From assembly GCF_020215645.1 (NCBI RefSeq), contig NZ_CP084058.1, forward strand, positions 1,550,001-1,614,000: 64,000 bases of DNA, read 5' to 3'. A model generated the notes under the pieces. It was not told the origin of the DNA. It saw only the letters and a list, made by a program, of their open reading frames with translations, and did no database searches. A program made the position numbers and the translations under genes. Source of the stretch: Nonomuraea gerenzanensis (GTDB lineage Bacteria; Actinomycetota; Actinomycetes; Streptosporangiales; Streptosporangiaceae). This document shows positions 12,084-27,292 of the stretch, piece after piece. Positions within the stretch are counted from its first letter, which is position 1; each line of letters starts with the position of its first letter.

Positions 12084-12674
12084 ATGAGGAGAAGCGAGGG
12101 TGACGACGAACCACGCACTCTCCCGCCTCGGGCCCGGGACCGGGTGTACACCGCGGTCACGCGGGTGCTCGCCGTGCTCCTGCTGCCCGTGGCGTTCGTC
12201 CGTCAGCCCGGCCGCGCCCGCGAGCTGGCCTGCGGCTGGGCGTTGAGGATGCGATTCCCGGCAGAGGACCTCACCGGGCTCACCGACGGCGCCAGGGCGG
12301 CGTTCACCGCGGCGCGGGCCGAGGCGCTGTGGCGTCACGGCCAGCTCGTCGGTCTCACTTCCGGATACCGCGATCCCCGGGTCCAGCAGCGGATGTTCGA
12401 GGAGGAGGTGCGCCGCTCAGGGTCCGTGGCCGCCGCACGGATGTTCGTGGCGCCGCCGGCCGAGTCCAACCACGTCAAGGGCATGGCGCTGGACGTACGC
12501 CCGCACGAGGGCGCGCGCTGGCTGGAGGCGCACGGCGCCCGCTACGACCTCTACCGCATCTACGACAACGAGTGGTGGCACTTCGAACACCGCCCGGAGT
12601 GCGGTGGCACGCCACCACGGCGGCTACCCCACCCAGGCGCGGCCTGGGCGAGCCGGAACGGGGGCCGGGTCTAG
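12084..12674 (+). CDS. vanY: VanY-type D,D-carboxypeptidase (self-resistance)
   Basis: 196 residues with an N-terminal membrane anchor (about 23-39) and an extracellular zinc peptidase domain. It removes the terminal D-Ala from peptidoglycan precursors, destroying the glycopeptide binding site. Zinc motifs: SNHVKGMALDV (SxHxxGxAxD, about residues 132-142) and EWWHFE, with the catalytic Glu and third ligand. LTSGYRD is typical of the family. The start ATG at 12084 has a strong GGAGGAG. In A40926 producers the VanY enzyme is the main immunity determinant; no vanHAX genes are in this window. Expression is probably controlled by the adjacent VanR-like regulator. Confidence 0.94.
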   Translation: MRRSEGDDEPRTLPPRARDRVYTAVTRVLAVLLLPVAFVRQPGRARELACGWALRMRFPAEDLTGLTDGARAAFTAARAEALWRHGQLVGLTSGYRDPRVQQRMFEEEVRRSGSVAAARMFVAPPAESNHVKGMALDVRPHEGARWLEAHGARYDLYRIYDNEWWHFEHRPECGGTPPRRLPHPGAAWASRNGGRV

Positions 12675-12691
12675 CTAGGGCACGGGGTCGC

Positions 12692-12711
12692 CGCGGGGAT
12701 CGGTCCCCGGC
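12692..12711. terminator. Bidirectional hairpin between vanY and the acyltransferase gene
   Basis: CGGGGA-TCGG-TCCCCG (12694-12709) in the 48-bp gap between the convergent vanY and acyltransferase genes. The perfect GC stem with tetraloop would serve both strands; there is no clear U-run. Confidence 0.5.
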
Positions 12712-12722
12712 CGGCTTCGGCG

Positions 12723-13682
12723 CTAGGGCAGCTCGATGCGGCCGCTCCGCTGATACCAGTGACGGCCCGCCAGCAAATGGGTGACGACCGCCTTCTCCAG
12801 CGTCGAGCGCTGCGGAAGCTCCTCCAGCGGCTGGCCGTTGTAGCGGAAGACGAACTCCAGGATCGCGTCGTCCCCGTCCTGCGGTTCGGAGTCGAGGAGC
12901 GTCCAGCCGCGTCTGAGCTGCAGGATGTGGGAGTCCTCGGCGAGATACTCGGCCAGCTGCGGATCGAGCAGCCACGAGGTGCCTGTCGCCGCCCGGGCGC
13001 CGTGCTCGGGAAAATGCCGTTCGAAGAACGGGCGGGCACGACGGAGCGAGTCGTAATAGATGTCGGGGATCAGCGGCCCGCCCACTTCGGGGATGTGCAG
13101 GCCGAGGACGGGCGTGCCGTCCTTGGCGACGGCCAGGTTGTACTGGAGCCGGCCGAGCCGGTAGACCAGGCCGCGCACGAGCAGGGTGAGCCACCACGGC
13201 ATGTTCGTGCCGCCCTCGCCGTACTTGCGGCGATGGATGGCCACCGATTCCCCCAGCTGCGTCAGGGTCTCCCAGGTGGTCGCCTCGGGGATGTCCCGTG
13301 TCGCGTGGAAGCGCCGCAACGCCGGAAGCGTCGCGAGGAAGACGTACACGTGGAAGTAGCGGGCGGCGGCCCCGGTCTCGTACGGCAGGGTCGGCCCACC
13401 CCGTACCTTCACCTTGTAGTCGCCCATGTGCCGGACGAGCTCGTGGTGGGCGCGTTCGAGCAGCCACCACAGGGCCGGGTCGCGATCCGGGCCGGGGGTG
13501 GCCGCCACGATCTCCTCGACGTCGGGAGCCGGCACCTCCAGCCGGTGTAAGAGATCACGAGCCTCATCGCCCTGAGGCAGGCGCACCGGCTCGGGGGGCG
13601 GTCCGAGCTCCTCGAGCCGGGAGAGCCACGCCGTGGCGTTCTCTCCCAGCCGCAGCTGCCTGCGCACGCTCTCAGCATCCAT
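12723..13682 (-). CDS. dbv8: Glycopeptide aminosugar N-acyltransferase, Dbv8-like
   Basis: 319 residues of the Tcp11/Dbv8-type acyltransferase family, which attaches a long-chain acyl group from acyl-CoA to the 2-amino group of the hexose on Hpg-4. The assignment rests on position directly after the glycosyltransferase and on family-like sequence (FHVYVFLATLPALRRFHATRDIPEATTWETL, WYQRSGRIELP at the C-terminus); I recognise the family by memory of these proteins rather than by a sharp catalytic motif. The start ATG at 13682 lies 2 nt after the glycosyltransferase stop, so coupling is tight. It is the last gene of the oxyA-led operon. Confidence 0.85.
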   Translation of the reverse strand: MDAESVRRQLRLGENATAWLSRLEELGPPPEPVRLPQGDEARDLLHRLEVPAPDVEEIVAATPGPDRDPALWWLLERAHHELVRHMGDYKVKVRGGPTLPYETGAAARYFHVYVFLATLPALRRFHATRDIPEATTWETLTQLGESVAIHRRKYGEGGTNMPWWLTLLVRGLVYRLGRLQYNLAVAKDGTPVLGLHIPEVGGPLIPDIYYDSLRRARPFFERHFPEHGARAATGTSWLLDPQLAEYLAEDSHILQLRRGWTLLDSEPQDGDDAILEFVFRYNGQPLEELPQRSTLEKAVVTHLLAGRHWYQRSGRIELP

Positions 13683-13684
13683 CG

Positions 13685-14911
13685 TCACTCCGTTCTGTTC
13701 CGCCCGGCCCCGGCGGCCGTGTCGAGCAGGAGTTTCGCGGCCACGGCCGCCCCGTCGGCGCGGATCTTCCCGGCCACGTCGATCGCCCGCGCGCGGGTCT
13801 CGGGAGCCAGCGCCGTGGTGAGCGCGGCCGACAGGCTCTCCACGGTCGGCACCCGCCCGTCGTGTGCCACGCCGATGCCCAGCTCGGCCACCCGGCCGGC
13901 GTGGTACGGCTGGTCGGTCATCTGGGGCACCACGACCTGGGGAGCGCCCGCCCGGGTGACCGCGGTCGTGATGCCCGCGCTGCCGGCGTGGACGACGGCG
14001 GCCACCCGGCCGAACAACACCTGGTGGTTCACCTCGCCGACGGTCAGGCAGTCGCTCCGGTCGTCGGGCGGGGCTAGGCCGGCCCAGCCACGGGAGACGA
14101 TCACCCGGTGGCCATGGGCCCGGATCGCCTCGATGGCCACCCTCGCGGCGTCGGTGGGGGCGGGCCCGCTGCCGAACTCCACGTGCACCGGTGGCGGGCC
14201 GGCCTCCAGGAACGCCTCCACCTCGGCGGGCAGGGGCCGTTCGTCGGGCATGATCCACGCACCGGTCTGCACGACGTCGAGGTCCGTCCGCTGCAGCGGG
14301 GCCAGGACCGGGTCCGCGGCCAGGAAGGGGCGATCGGTGTAGCCGTAGCTGAAGATGTCGTCCACCGGCGGCAGGCCGATCGAGGCCCGCCGGCTGTTGA
14401 GCGCGGCACCGAACCGCTGGTAGGCGCCCTGGTTGTTGCGGTCCCACAGCACCCGGTTGTCGGTCACGTCCCGCGCGGGCTGCTCACCGAGGGGTGGCGG
14501 CGGCGGGTAGTACGGCGACGGCACATAGATGGGGCAGTAGAAGACGTAGACGTAGGGGATGCCGAGCTTCTCGGCCACCGACCGGACGGCGACCGCCGCC
14601 GACAGCACGCCGCTCACCACCATCACCTCGCACCCCTCGGCGGCCGGCAGGACCTGGTCGAGCTGCGTGGCGATGGCCTCGGCGTCGAGCCGGGGCACGT
14701 CCTCGAGCGAGGGCGGCCTCTTCCCGTGCAGCTTCGCGCGCATCGAGGTGCCGACCGGCACCAGCGGCACCCCGGCCTCGGCCAGTCTCTCCGCGCAGTC
14801 CGGCGGGGCGCACATCCGTGTCTCCGCGCCTAGCTCACGCAGCTGGACCGCCAGGCCCAGCAGCGGTTCGACGTCCCCGCGTGATCCGGACGTCGACAAC
14901 AACACGCGCAT
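13685..14911 (-). CDS. dbv9: Glycopeptide glycosyltransferase (GtfB family), Dbv9-like
   Basis: 408 residues, GT-B fold, family GT1. It transfers an aminohexose (GlcNAc type expected) from its UDP-sugar to the phenol of Hpg-4 of the aglycone. The N-terminal start [21 protein letters not shown] is the hallmark of GPA glycosyltransferases. The C-terminal donor site includes [62 protein letters not shown] at 14911 is chosen because it gives this canonical start and has AGGGA upstream; the frame stays open 75 nt further. It is the only GT1 enzyme in the window, matching a compound with one phenolic aminosugar plus a mannose added by a separate GT-C enzyme. Confidence 0.93.
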   Translation of the reverse strand: MRVLLSTSGSRGDVEPLLGLAVQLRELGAETRMCAPPDCAERLAEAGVPLVPVGTSMRAKLHGKRPPSLEDVPRLDAEAIATQLDQVLPAAEGCEVMVVSGVLSAAVAVRSVAEKLGIPYVYVFYCPIYVPSPYYPPPPPLGEQPARDVTDNRVLWDRNNQGAYQRFGAALNSRRASIGLPPVDDIFSYGYTDRPFLAADPVLAPLQRTDLDVVQTGAWIMPDERPLPAEVEAFLEAGPPPVHVEFGSGPAPTDAARVAIEAIRAHGHRVIVSRGWAGLAPPDDRSDCLTVGEVNHQVLFGRVAAVVHAGSAGITTAVTRAGAPQVVVPQMTDQPYHAGRVAELGIGVAHDGRVPTVESLSAALTTALAPETRARAIDVAGKIRADGAAVAAKLLLDTAAGAGRNRTE

Positions 14912-14964
14912 GTCGTATCCCTGTTCCGTGGATTCTGGTGCGGATCGATCGGAAGGCCGGAGCC

Positions 14965-16434
14965 TCAGGGGTGATGTGTCAGCCATCTCATCCCGTCGGG
15001 TGAGGTCACCAGCCCGCCGGGGAACAGTGGCTGCTCGGGCTCGGCGTCCGCACCGAGCACCGCCCTCATCTGCTCCTGCCCGCCCTCCTGCATCACCTGT
15101 TTGACCACCTGTGACTTGAACAGCGGCACCATGCTGGAGTCGTCGCCGTCGGCCATCTGATCGACGGCCGCGGCGAACTCGGCGCTGCGCTCGGCGATCC
15201 GCCCTGAGGTCGCCAGCGCCGTCTCGCCGGAGGACAGACCGCCCACCAGGTCCACGAACGACTCCAGCTCGGTGTACTCCTTGTTGTTGGTGACCTTCTT
15301 GGCGTGCCAGAAATACGACTCCTCGTTCACGTTCATCTCGTAGAACGCCAGCAGGAACTCGTAGTACACGCTGTACTCGCGGCGATATCGCGCCTCGAAC
15401 TCATGCAGCGCGATCTTCTCCTCGACGTCACCGGCCAGGACGCTGTTGATCGACCGGGCCGCCAGGAGGCCGCTGTAGGTGGCCAGGTGCACCCCGGAGG
15501 AGAACACCGGGTCCACGAAGCACGCGGCATCGCCCACCAGGATCATCCCGGGCCGCCAGAACTTCGTCTGGTGGTAGGAGTAGTCCTTGCGGACCCGCAG
15601 CTGCCCGTACTTGCCGGTCGTCACCCGGCGCGCCGGCGCGAGGTACTCCGAGATCAGCGGGCACTCGGCGATCAGCGCGGCCAGCGCCTTCTCCCGATCG
15701 CCCTGGATCTTCTCCGCCATCTCCCGGCGCACCACCGCGCCCACGCTGGTCAGCGTGTCGCTCAGCGGGATGTACCAGAACCAGCCGCTGTCGAAGGCCA
15801 CGCTCAGGATGTTGCCCGAGTACGGCTCCGCCAGCCGCTTGCCGCCCTCGAAGTAACCGAACAGCGCCAGGCTGCGGAAGAACTCCGAATAGTTCCGCGT
15901 GCCACCGACGCTGGAATACAACCGGCTCTTGTTGCCCGACGCGTCGATCACGAAACGCGCGGACACCGCGTGCTCGCCGCCGTCAGGATCGACGTAACGC
16001 AGGCCGGTGACCCGATCGCCGTCCTCGATCACCTCGGTGACCGAGCATCCCTCACGCACCACCACGCCCTTGCGTCTGGCGTTGCCGAGCAGGATCTCGT
16101 CGAAGCGTGCCCGCTCCACCTGGTAGGCGAAAGTCGTCGGACCCGTGATCCGCGGAGAGACGGAGAAGGAGAACGTCCACGGCTCCGGCCGCGCCCCCCA
16201 CCGGAAGGTGCCCCCGCGCTTCACGGGAAACCCCGCCGCCGCGAGCTCGTCCGTCACCCCGAGCATCCGGCACACCCCGTGCACGGTCGAGGGCAGCAAC
16301 GACTCGCCGATCTGATACCGCGGAAAGACTTCCTTCTCCACCAGCAGCACCCGATGACCCTGCATGGCCACCAGTGTCGCCACGGTCGAACCGCCAGGGC
16401 CGCCGCCGGCGACCACCACATCGAACTCTTCCAC
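14965..16434 (-). CDS. dbv10: Flavin-dependent halogenase
   Basis: 489 residues, close to BhaA-type GPA halogenases. It chlorinates aromatic residues while they are bound to the NRPS carrier proteins, using reduced FAD. FAD motif [16 protein letters not shown] at the N-terminus; [31 protein letters not shown] and [22 protein letters not shown] are characteristic. GTG at 16434 is chosen because AAGGAG lies 6 nt upstream and homologues begin SVE(D/E)FDVVV; an ATG at 16461 is a possible alternative. One halogenase usually serves more than one residue in this class. It lies in the P450 operon 59 nt after oxyC. Confidence 0.93.
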   Translation of the reverse strand: MEEFDVVVAGGGPGGSTVATLVAMQGHRVLLVEKEVFPRYQIGESLLPSTVHGVCRMLGVTDELAAAGFPVKRGGTFRWGARPEPWTFSFSVSPRITGPTTFAYQVERARFDEILLGNARRKGVVVREGCSVTEVIEDGDRVTGLRYVDPDGGEHAVSARFVIDASGNKSRLYSSVGGTRNYSEFFRSLALFGYFEGGKRLAEPYSGNILSVAFDSGWFWYIPLSDTLTSVGAVVRREMAEKIQGDREKALAALIAECPLISEYLAPARRVTTGKYGQLRVRKDYSYHQTKFWRPGMILVGDAACFVDPVFSSGVHLATYSGLLAARSINSVLAGDVEEKIALHEFEARYRREYSVYYEFLLAFYEMNVNEESYFWHAKKVTNNKEYTELESFVDLVGGLSSGETALATSGRIAERSAEFAAAVDQMADGDDSSMVPLFKSQVVKQVMQEGGQEQMRAVLGADAEPEQPLFPGGLVTSPDGMRWLTHHP

Positions 16435-16493
16435 GGACTTCTCCTTTTTCGTTGTGGTCATGCGAAGTCGCCCGGCATTTCGGCCGCAGGCCG

Positions 16494-17720
16494 CTACCAG
16501 GTGACCGGCAACTCGTCCGGGCAATCGATGAACGCGTTACGGAACTTCACTTCCTCGGCGGACACCGCCAGGCGCAGCCCGGGAAACCGGCGCCACAAAC
16601 TCTGATACGCCATGCGCAGCAGCGTCCTGGCTATCGCCGCGCCTATGCAGTAATGGATGCCGTGCCCGAACCCGACGTGCGAGCCGCAGTCACGGCGCAC
16701 GTCGAGGACGTTGGCATTCGGCGTCAGCGCCTCGTCGCGATTCGCCATCAGAATCGAGCACAGGACGTAATCCCCGGCCTTGATCAGCTGGCCGTCGACG
16801 ACCACGTCCCGGACGGCGAGCCGTGGATTCGGCTGCTGCACGGGCGACAGGAACCGCAGCAGCTCACCGACCACCCGGTCGGCCTCCTCGCGTCCGGCGA
16901 AGAGAGACTGTCGCTGGTCGGGATGATCCAGCAGCGCGAGAACCCCGAAGCCGATCGACCCCGCGACGGTTTCGACACCACCCAGGATCAGCGCCGTGAG
17001 TACGCCCTTCAGCTCCTCGTCCGTGACATCGTCTCCGTGCTCCCGCACCAGCATCCCGATGAACCCCTCGTCAGGGTCCTTCCGCTGCCGGATGATGAGG
17101 CCGTTCAGATACCGGTTGAACGCCGCGCTGTCGGCCGCCCGGGCCTTGAACCCGCGGCTGAGATCGACGTTCTGCCTGACACGCCGGATGAACTCGATCC
17201 GATCATCACGCGGGATGCCGAGCAGCTCACACAGCACTCCTCCGCCGACCGGATCGGCGAACAGCGCCTGGACGTCCGCGGGCGGCCCCGCGGCCTCCAG
17301 CTCGTCGATGCGGTCATCGATGAGGTCCTGCATGGCGGGCTCCAGCCGGCGGATCCGGCGGGCCGTGAACTCCGGGGTCAGCATCCCGCGCAGCCGCGTG
17401 TGCTCGGGCGGATCATAGACCGACAGCTGACCGACCAGATTCGGCGGTATGGGCTCTCCGGCGATCGATGGCGCCGAACTCCACCGGGGGCGCGTCGTGA
17501 AGTTCTCGTGATCGCCGAGTATTCTGCGCACGACGTCGTATCCCAAAGCCTGCCAGACATAGTCGACACGCAGCTGAGTGGCCGCGTCACCGCCTATCCG
17601 GACCAGTGGGCCATGCGCCCTGAGCGCGAACATGTCCTCATGCGGATCACAGTGCGTCCGCATCATGTAGTTCGCCGTCGGCTGCAGGACCGGCGCGCCC
17701 GCATCGATATCGTCATCCAT
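16494..17720 (-). CDS. oxyC: P450 OxyC (AB ring biaryl coupling)
   Basis: 408-residue cytochrome P450. In GPA pathways OxyC forms the final carbon-carbon bond between Hpg-5 and Dpg-7 (AB ring) on the NRPS-bound peptide. The haem motif GFGHGIHYCIGAAIA holds the Cys ligand, the I-helix is ALILGGVETVAGSIGFG, the K-helix ELLRFLSPVQQPNPRLA. The N-terminal CDPHEDMFALRAHGPLVRIGG is specific to OxyC. ATG at 17720 is preferred because homologues begin there; a GTG at 17756 would add 12 residues. It lies 117 bp after oxyB. Order in the operon (A, E, B, C) is as in teicoplanin and A40926. Confidence 0.92.
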   Translation of the reverse strand: MDDDIDAGAPVLQPTANYMMRTHCDPHEDMFALRAHGPLVRIGGDAATQLRVDYVWQALGYDVVRRILGDHENFTTRPRWSSAPSIAGEPIPPNLVGQLSVYDPPEHTRLRGMLTPEFTARRIRRLEPAMQDLIDDRIDELEAAGPPADVQALFADPVGGGVLCELLGIPRDDRIEFIRRVRQNVDLSRGFKARAADSAAFNRYLNGLIIRQRKDPDEGFIGMLVREHGDDVTDEELKGVLTALILGGVETVAGSIGFGVLALLDHPDQRQSLFAGREEADRVVGELLRFLSPVQQPNPRLAVRDVVVDGQLIKAGDYVLCSILMANRDEALTPNANVLDVRRDCGSHVGFGHGIHYCIGAAIARTLLRMAYQSLWRRFPGLRLAVSAEEVKFRNAFIDCPDELPVTW

Positions 17721-17837
17721 ACCCGGGTCGAAACTCCATTCGCTGTCGATCCGCACGCTCGGCTGATCCGATCCTGGTCGCGGGCGGAAGATATTTCCAG
17801 CGTCGTCAAATGGACGATGGGAACGGGAATTCCGCGA

Positions 17838-19034
17838 TCACCAGGCGACCATCAGACTGGTCAATCCATACGCGGGAGTGGTCAACCGGAACGATGGCTC
17901 CCGATCGGGATCCGCGAGCCTCAGCGTGGGAAAACGCCGCCACAGGGCGGTGTAGACCGTGCGCAGTTCGAGGCGGGCCAGAGCGGCTCCCAGGCAATGA
18001 TGGACGCCGTGCCCGAACGCGACATGGGGGACGGGCTCGCGCCGGACATCGAGGCGGCCGGCATCCGGCAGCAGGGCAGGGTCACGGTTGGCCATGGGCA
18101 GAGAGCAGGAGACGGTCTCTCCCTCCTTGATCACCTGGCCCCCGATGGTGACGTCCTCCATGGCGACCCGGGGCGTCGGCGCATAGGGGACGGTCAGGTA
18201 GCGGATCAGCTCGTCGACCGCCCGATCCGCCGACTGGTCGTCGCCCTGCAACGCGGCGATCTGCTCGGGGTGTCTGAGCAGGGCCAGCACGCCGAGCCCG
18301 ATCATGCCGGAGATGTTGTCGTCGCCGGCCAGCATCACCTGAACGCAGAAGCCCCGCAGCTCCTCGTCCGTGGCCGTGTCACCGTACTCGGCGAGGACGG
18401 CTCCGAGCAGCCCCTCGCCGGGATCCTTCCGCTCCCTGGCGATCATGGCCAGCAGGTAGCGGGAGAACGCCGCGCCGGCGGCCGCCCGCCTCTTCTGGCT
18501 GCGCGAGGCGTCGAGATGGCCGTGACACAGCTGCATGAACATGGCGCGGTCGTCCCGTGGCACCCCGATCAGCTCGCACAGCACGGCCCCTGGCACCTCG
18601 TCGGCGACGAGTTCGACCAGATCCGCAGGGGGGCCCGCCCGTTCCAGGGCGTCGAGCCGTTCGGTCACGATCTGTTCGATGTACGGCTTCAGCCGCCGGA
18701 TCCGGCGCAGGGTGAATCCCGGGGTCAGCTTCTGGCGGAGCCGCGTGTGCTCAGGCGGGTCGTAGTCCATCAGGTTCCCGACCAGCTCACGCGGCCGGAA
18801 GTTGCCTCTTCCGCCGATCTCGTCCCGTTCGTTCCAGCGGCGCCGGGTGCTGAACCGCCGGTGATCGCCGAGCACCTGCCGCACGACGGTGTACCCCGTG
18901 GCCAGCCAGGTGGTCTCCGCGTCCGCTCCTGATCCGATGGTGATCCTCGTCAGCGTTCCGGCGGCGCGCAGTTCGTCCGCCGGATCCAGGTCCTGCCGCC
19001 GAGTATGGAGGGGCCGCGCGCCGTCACCACTCAA
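17838..19034 (-). CDS. oxyB: P450 OxyB (C-O-D ring ether coupling)
   Basis: 398 residues. OxyB makes the first cross-link, an aryl ether between Hpg-4 and Tyr-6, on the carrier-bound heptapeptide presented at the X domain. Haem motif [16 protein letters not shown]-helix [15 protein letters not shown]; family markers [18 protein letters not shown] and [14 protein letters not shown]. The start is TTG at 19034: it overlaps the oxyE stop by 11 nt, has GGAGG 9 nt upstream and yields [10 protein letters not shown], matching OxyB N-termini. No ATG or GTG lies near in frame; upstream open frame is inside oxyE. Confidence 0.92.
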   Translation of the reverse strand: MSGDGARPLHTRRQDLDPADELRAAGTLTRITIGSGADAETTWLATGYTVVRQVLGDHRRFSTRRRWNERDEIGGRGNFRPRELVGNLMDYDPPEHTRLRQKLTPGFTLRRIRRLKPYIEQIVTERLDALERAGPPADLVELVADEVPGAVLCELIGVPRDDRAMFMQLCHGHLDASRSQKRRAAAGAAFSRYLLAMIARERKDPGEGLLGAVLAEYGDTATDEELRGFCVQVMLAGDDNISGMIGLGVLALLRHPEQIAALQGDDQSADRAVDELIRYLTVPYAPTPRVAMEDVTIGGQVIKEGETVSCSLPMANRDPALLPDAGRLDVRREPVPHVAFGHGVHHCLGAALARLELRTVYTALWRRFPTLRLADPDREPSFRLTTPAYGLTSLMVAW

Positions 19035-20178
19035 CGGGAAGCTCCTCCACGGCGAAGGGGGCCGGCTTCCCCGGTTTGAACCGCAGGTCCTCTGCCGGGA
19101 CCGCCAGCCGCAGCGACGGGAACCGGCGGACCAACGCCGGCAACGCCACTTGCGCCTGGAGCCTGGCCAGCGGTGCCCCGAGGCAGAAGTGGACGCCGTG
19201 CCCGAACGCGAGGTGTTCGGGGTTGCCCCGGGTGAGGTCGAAGCGGTCCTCGCGCGCACGATTGCCCGCCAGGATCGAGCAGGTCAGGACATCACCGGCG
19301 TGGATGTCCCGTCCGGCCAGGCGCGTGTCGACCAGTGCGGTCCGGGGAGAGGGGGTCTCGACGATCGACGCGTAGCGGAACACCTCCTCGGCCGCGCTGT
19401 CCGCGAGCTCCGGACGCTCGCGCAGCAGCGCCATCTGGTCGGGGTGGGTCACGAGGAGGAGCACCGCGATCGCCAGCTGCGAGGCCATCTGCTCGACCGC
19501 CCCGATCATGATCCCCTCGACGAGCCCCGCCAGCTCCTCGTCGGTGACCTCGCCTCCGTGCTCGCGCACGATGCCGCCGATCATCCCGGTGCCGGGATCG
19601 AGGCGTTCGCGAGCCGCCAGTTTCCTGGCGTAGTCGACGATGCCCAGGCCCGACACGTTCCGCTGCCTGGGGACTCGGCTCTCCCGGCTGTCCCGGAACA
19701 TCCTCGACAGCTCGGCCTGGTCGTCACGGGGGACGCCGAGGAAGTCGCAGGCGATCAGCGCCGGGATGGGCCAGGCGGCGTTCCTGACGAAGTCGACCGG
19801 CGACCCCATGCTCTCCAGATCGGCCAAGCAGTCCTCGACGGTCTCTTCGACGACAGGCCGCAGGCTCTCGATCCGCCGGGCGGTGTTCGCCCTGGTCACG
19901 GTCCTGCGCAACCGGGTGTGATCGGGCGCGTCGTACGACTGCAGGATTCCCGGCAGCCAGGCGCGCTCCGCCTCGTCCTCGACCGGGCGCATCGAGCTGA
20001 ACCGGTTGGCGTCGGCGAGAATCTCTCTGATCTCGCCATATCCGGTGACGAGCCACTGCTTGTGGCCGTCCAGCCCCGGCTCGGTGTCGTACTCGTGCAG
20101 CGGCCCGTCCTCTTGCAGGTCGAAGAGCGCCGGCACGGGATCGAGCCTCAGCCGCTGATGCGGCAGCGGAACCACCAT
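19024..20178 (-). CDS. oxyE: P450 OxyE (F-O-G ring ether coupling)
   Basis: 384 residues. OxyE is the extra P450 of type III and IV glycopeptides; it joins residues 1 and 3, which requires aromatic residues there, consistent with Hpg-1 and Dpg-3 deduced from the NRPS. Haem motif [16 protein letters not shown]-helix [18 protein letters not shown]. Assigned as OxyE by its place between OxyA and OxyB; paralogues are similar, so the identity rests partly on synteny. ATG at 20178 has GAGGAG 4 nt upstream. It is 21 nt after oxyA and overlaps oxyB. Confidence 0.88.
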   Translation of the reverse strand: MVVPLPHQRLRLDPVPALFDLQEDGPLHEYDTEPGLDGHKQWLVTGYGEIREILADANRFSSMRPVEDEAERAWLPGILQSYDAPDHTRLRRTVTRANTARRIESLRPVVEETVEDCLADLESMGSPVDFVRNAAWPIPALIACDFLGVPRDDQAELSRMFRDSRESRVPRQRNVSGLGIVDYARKLAARERLDPGTGMIGGIVREHGGEVTDEELAGLVEGIMIGAVEQMASQLAIAVLLLVTHPDQMALLRERPELADSAAEEVFRYASIVETPSPRTALVDTRLAGRDIHAGDVLTCSILAGNRAREDRFDLTRGNPEHLAFGHGVHFCLGAPLARLQAQVALPALVRRFPSLRLAVPAEDLRFKPGKPAPFAVEELPVEW

Positions 20179-20199
20179 GATTCTCCTCAGCTTCCGGCG

Positions 20200-21381
20200 T
20201 TACCAGTCGAGCAGCAGTGCTTTCACGTCGAACGGCGGCGGCCCCAATCTGATCTCTTGTTCGGGCTCGGCCAGCCGGAGTGCGGGGAAGCGGCGTGCCA
20301 GAGCCGGGATCGCCGACCGGAAGATGAGCTCGGCCAGGGGTCTGCCAAGACAGTGATGGATGCCGTGCCCGAACGCGACATTCGGCGCTCTGTCGCGGGT
20401 GAGGTCGAACTGATCGTCCGGGCCGGGGAAGTGCCGCCGGTTCGCTCCCAGCAACGAGCACGTGACGGTGTCGCCGGCCTTGACGATGCGGTCACCGATG
20501 CGCACGTCCTCCAGCGCGATCCGCGGAGTGAGCTTCTCGTCGATGGTGAGATAGCGCACCATCTCCTCCAGCCAGTCAGGCACGACGTCCGGCTTGTCCC
20601 GAAGCAGCGCGAACTGCTCGGGGACCTCGGCCATCAGCCACGCGCCCGCCGCGAGGAAACGAGCCACCTGGTCACCGCCCGCGCCCATGACGAACGCGGC
20701 CAGCCCCGTCAGCTCCGCGTCGGTGATCTCGTCACCGTGTTCGCGCACCACGACGCTGAGCATGTCGTCGCCGGGATCACGGCGCGTGCGAGCCACGACC
20801 TGGCCCATGTAGGTCATGAACTTGTTCCCGGCGGCTCCGCGTCTGCTGGCCGCCCGCTGGGACCGGCTGGCGTGCAGGCTGCGTGACAGCTCCGCCTGAT
20901 CATCACGTGGAATGCCGAGGAAGTCGCAGGTCGCCGTCGTCGCGATGGACCACCCGAAATGCGGGACGAAGTCCAGCGGGCCACCGATGGACTCGATGGC
21001 GTCCAGGCAGTCCTCGACGACCTGATCGACCTGCGGGCGGAACCGCTCCATCCGCCGGACGGTGAACGCGGGCGAGACCACCCGGCGCAGTCGCGTGTGC
21101 TCCGGCGGGTCGTACTGGGTGATGAAGCCGGGAAAGACGATTCCGGCCGCGGTCCCGCCGTAGAGCAACCTGGAGCTGAACTTGTCCGAGCCCAGCACCT
21201 GCCGGACCTCGTCGAACCCGGTGGCGAGCCACGCGGTCCGCCCTCCAGGGCCTTCCTCGGCGCCCAGCTCGGTCATCGGGCCCTCGGCCATGAAGGACCG
21301 CAGCTGTGGCACCGGATCGAACCGGTCCCTCCAGTGCAGCTCCCCGGGCAGGACGACGTTGAGCTCCTCGAACACTTCCAC
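20200..21381 (-). CDS. oxyA: P450 OxyA (D-O-E ring ether coupling)
   Basis: 393 residues. OxyA links residues 2 and 4 through an aryl ether after OxyB (and OxyE) have acted. Haem motif AFGHGIHHCLGRPLA; I-helix FVMGAGGDQVARFLAAG; N-terminus MEVFEELNVVLPGELHWRDRFDPVPQL typical of OxyA. The start is GTG at 21381. It is the first gene of the oxyA-oxyE-oxyB-oxyC-halogenase-glycosyltransferase-acyltransferase run, and an exact StrR/Bbr box lies 59-87 bp upstream, so the StrR-type regulator very likely switches this tailoring operon on separately from the NRPS-mbtH operon. Confidence 0.92.
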   Translation of the reverse strand: MEVFEELNVVLPGELHWRDRFDPVPQLRSFMAEGPMTELGAEEGPGGRTAWLATGFDEVRQVLGSDKFSSRLLYGGTAAGIVFPGFITQYDPPEHTRLRRVVSPAFTVRRMERFRPQVDQVVEDCLDAIESIGGPLDFVPHFGWSIATTATCDFLGIPRDDQAELSRSLHASRSQRAASRRGAAGNKFMTYMGQVVARTRRDPGDDMLSVVVREHGDEITDAELTGLAAFVMGAGGDQVARFLAAGAWLMAEVPEQFALLRDKPDVVPDWLEEMVRYLTIDEKLTPRIALEDVRIGDRIVKAGDTVTCSLLGANRRHFPGPDDQFDLTRDRAPNVAFGHGIHHCLGRPLAELIFRSAIPALARRFPALRLAEPEQEIRLGPPPFDVKALLLDW

Positions 21382-21439
21382 GTCACAGGTCCTTCCGCCT
21401 CAACGGTGGTCTCAGGCCGGTCGGACGGGCGCTGGGCCC

Positions 21440-21468
21440 GTCCAACCGTCCACATCAAGCGGCTGGAC
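21440..21468 (-). promoter_or_regulatory. StrR/Bbr box upstream of oxyA
   Basis: Read on the minus strand this is GTCCAG-N17-TTGGAC, an exact match to the StrR/Bbr/Dbv4 consensus. It lies in the 95-bp gap between mbtH and oxyA, 59-87 bp before the oxyA GTG, which is the right distance for an activator site. Confidence 0.85.
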
Positions 21469-21476
21469 ACCCTCGC

Positions 21477-21682
21477 TCAGGCGCCGGCTTCCGCGATGAG
21501 ACTCTTCGGCCGGATGTCCGTCCAGTTCTCCTCGACGTAGGCGAGGCATTCCTGGCGGGTGGCCACGCCGTGGACGCGGGTCCAGCCAGGCGGCACCTCC
21601 GCGAACGAGGGCCAGAGCGAGTGCTGTCCTTCGTCGTTGACGAGCACGAGGAAGGAGCCGTCTTCGTTCTCGAACGGGTTGG

Positions 21683-21686
<4 letters not shown>
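21477..21686 (-). CDS. mbtH: MbtH-like NRPS accessory protein
   Basis: 69 residues. MbtH proteins bind adenylation domains and are needed for their activity, especially for Tyr- and Hpg-type A domains in glycopeptide NRPSs. Signature residues are all present: [28 protein letters not shown], and ENWTDIRP. The ATG overlaps the module 7 NRPS stop (ATGA, 21683-21686), so it is co-translated with the NRPS. Confidence 0.97.
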
Positions 21687-27274
<5,588 letters not shown>

Positions 27275-27292
27275 GATCTGCTCCTTATGGAG

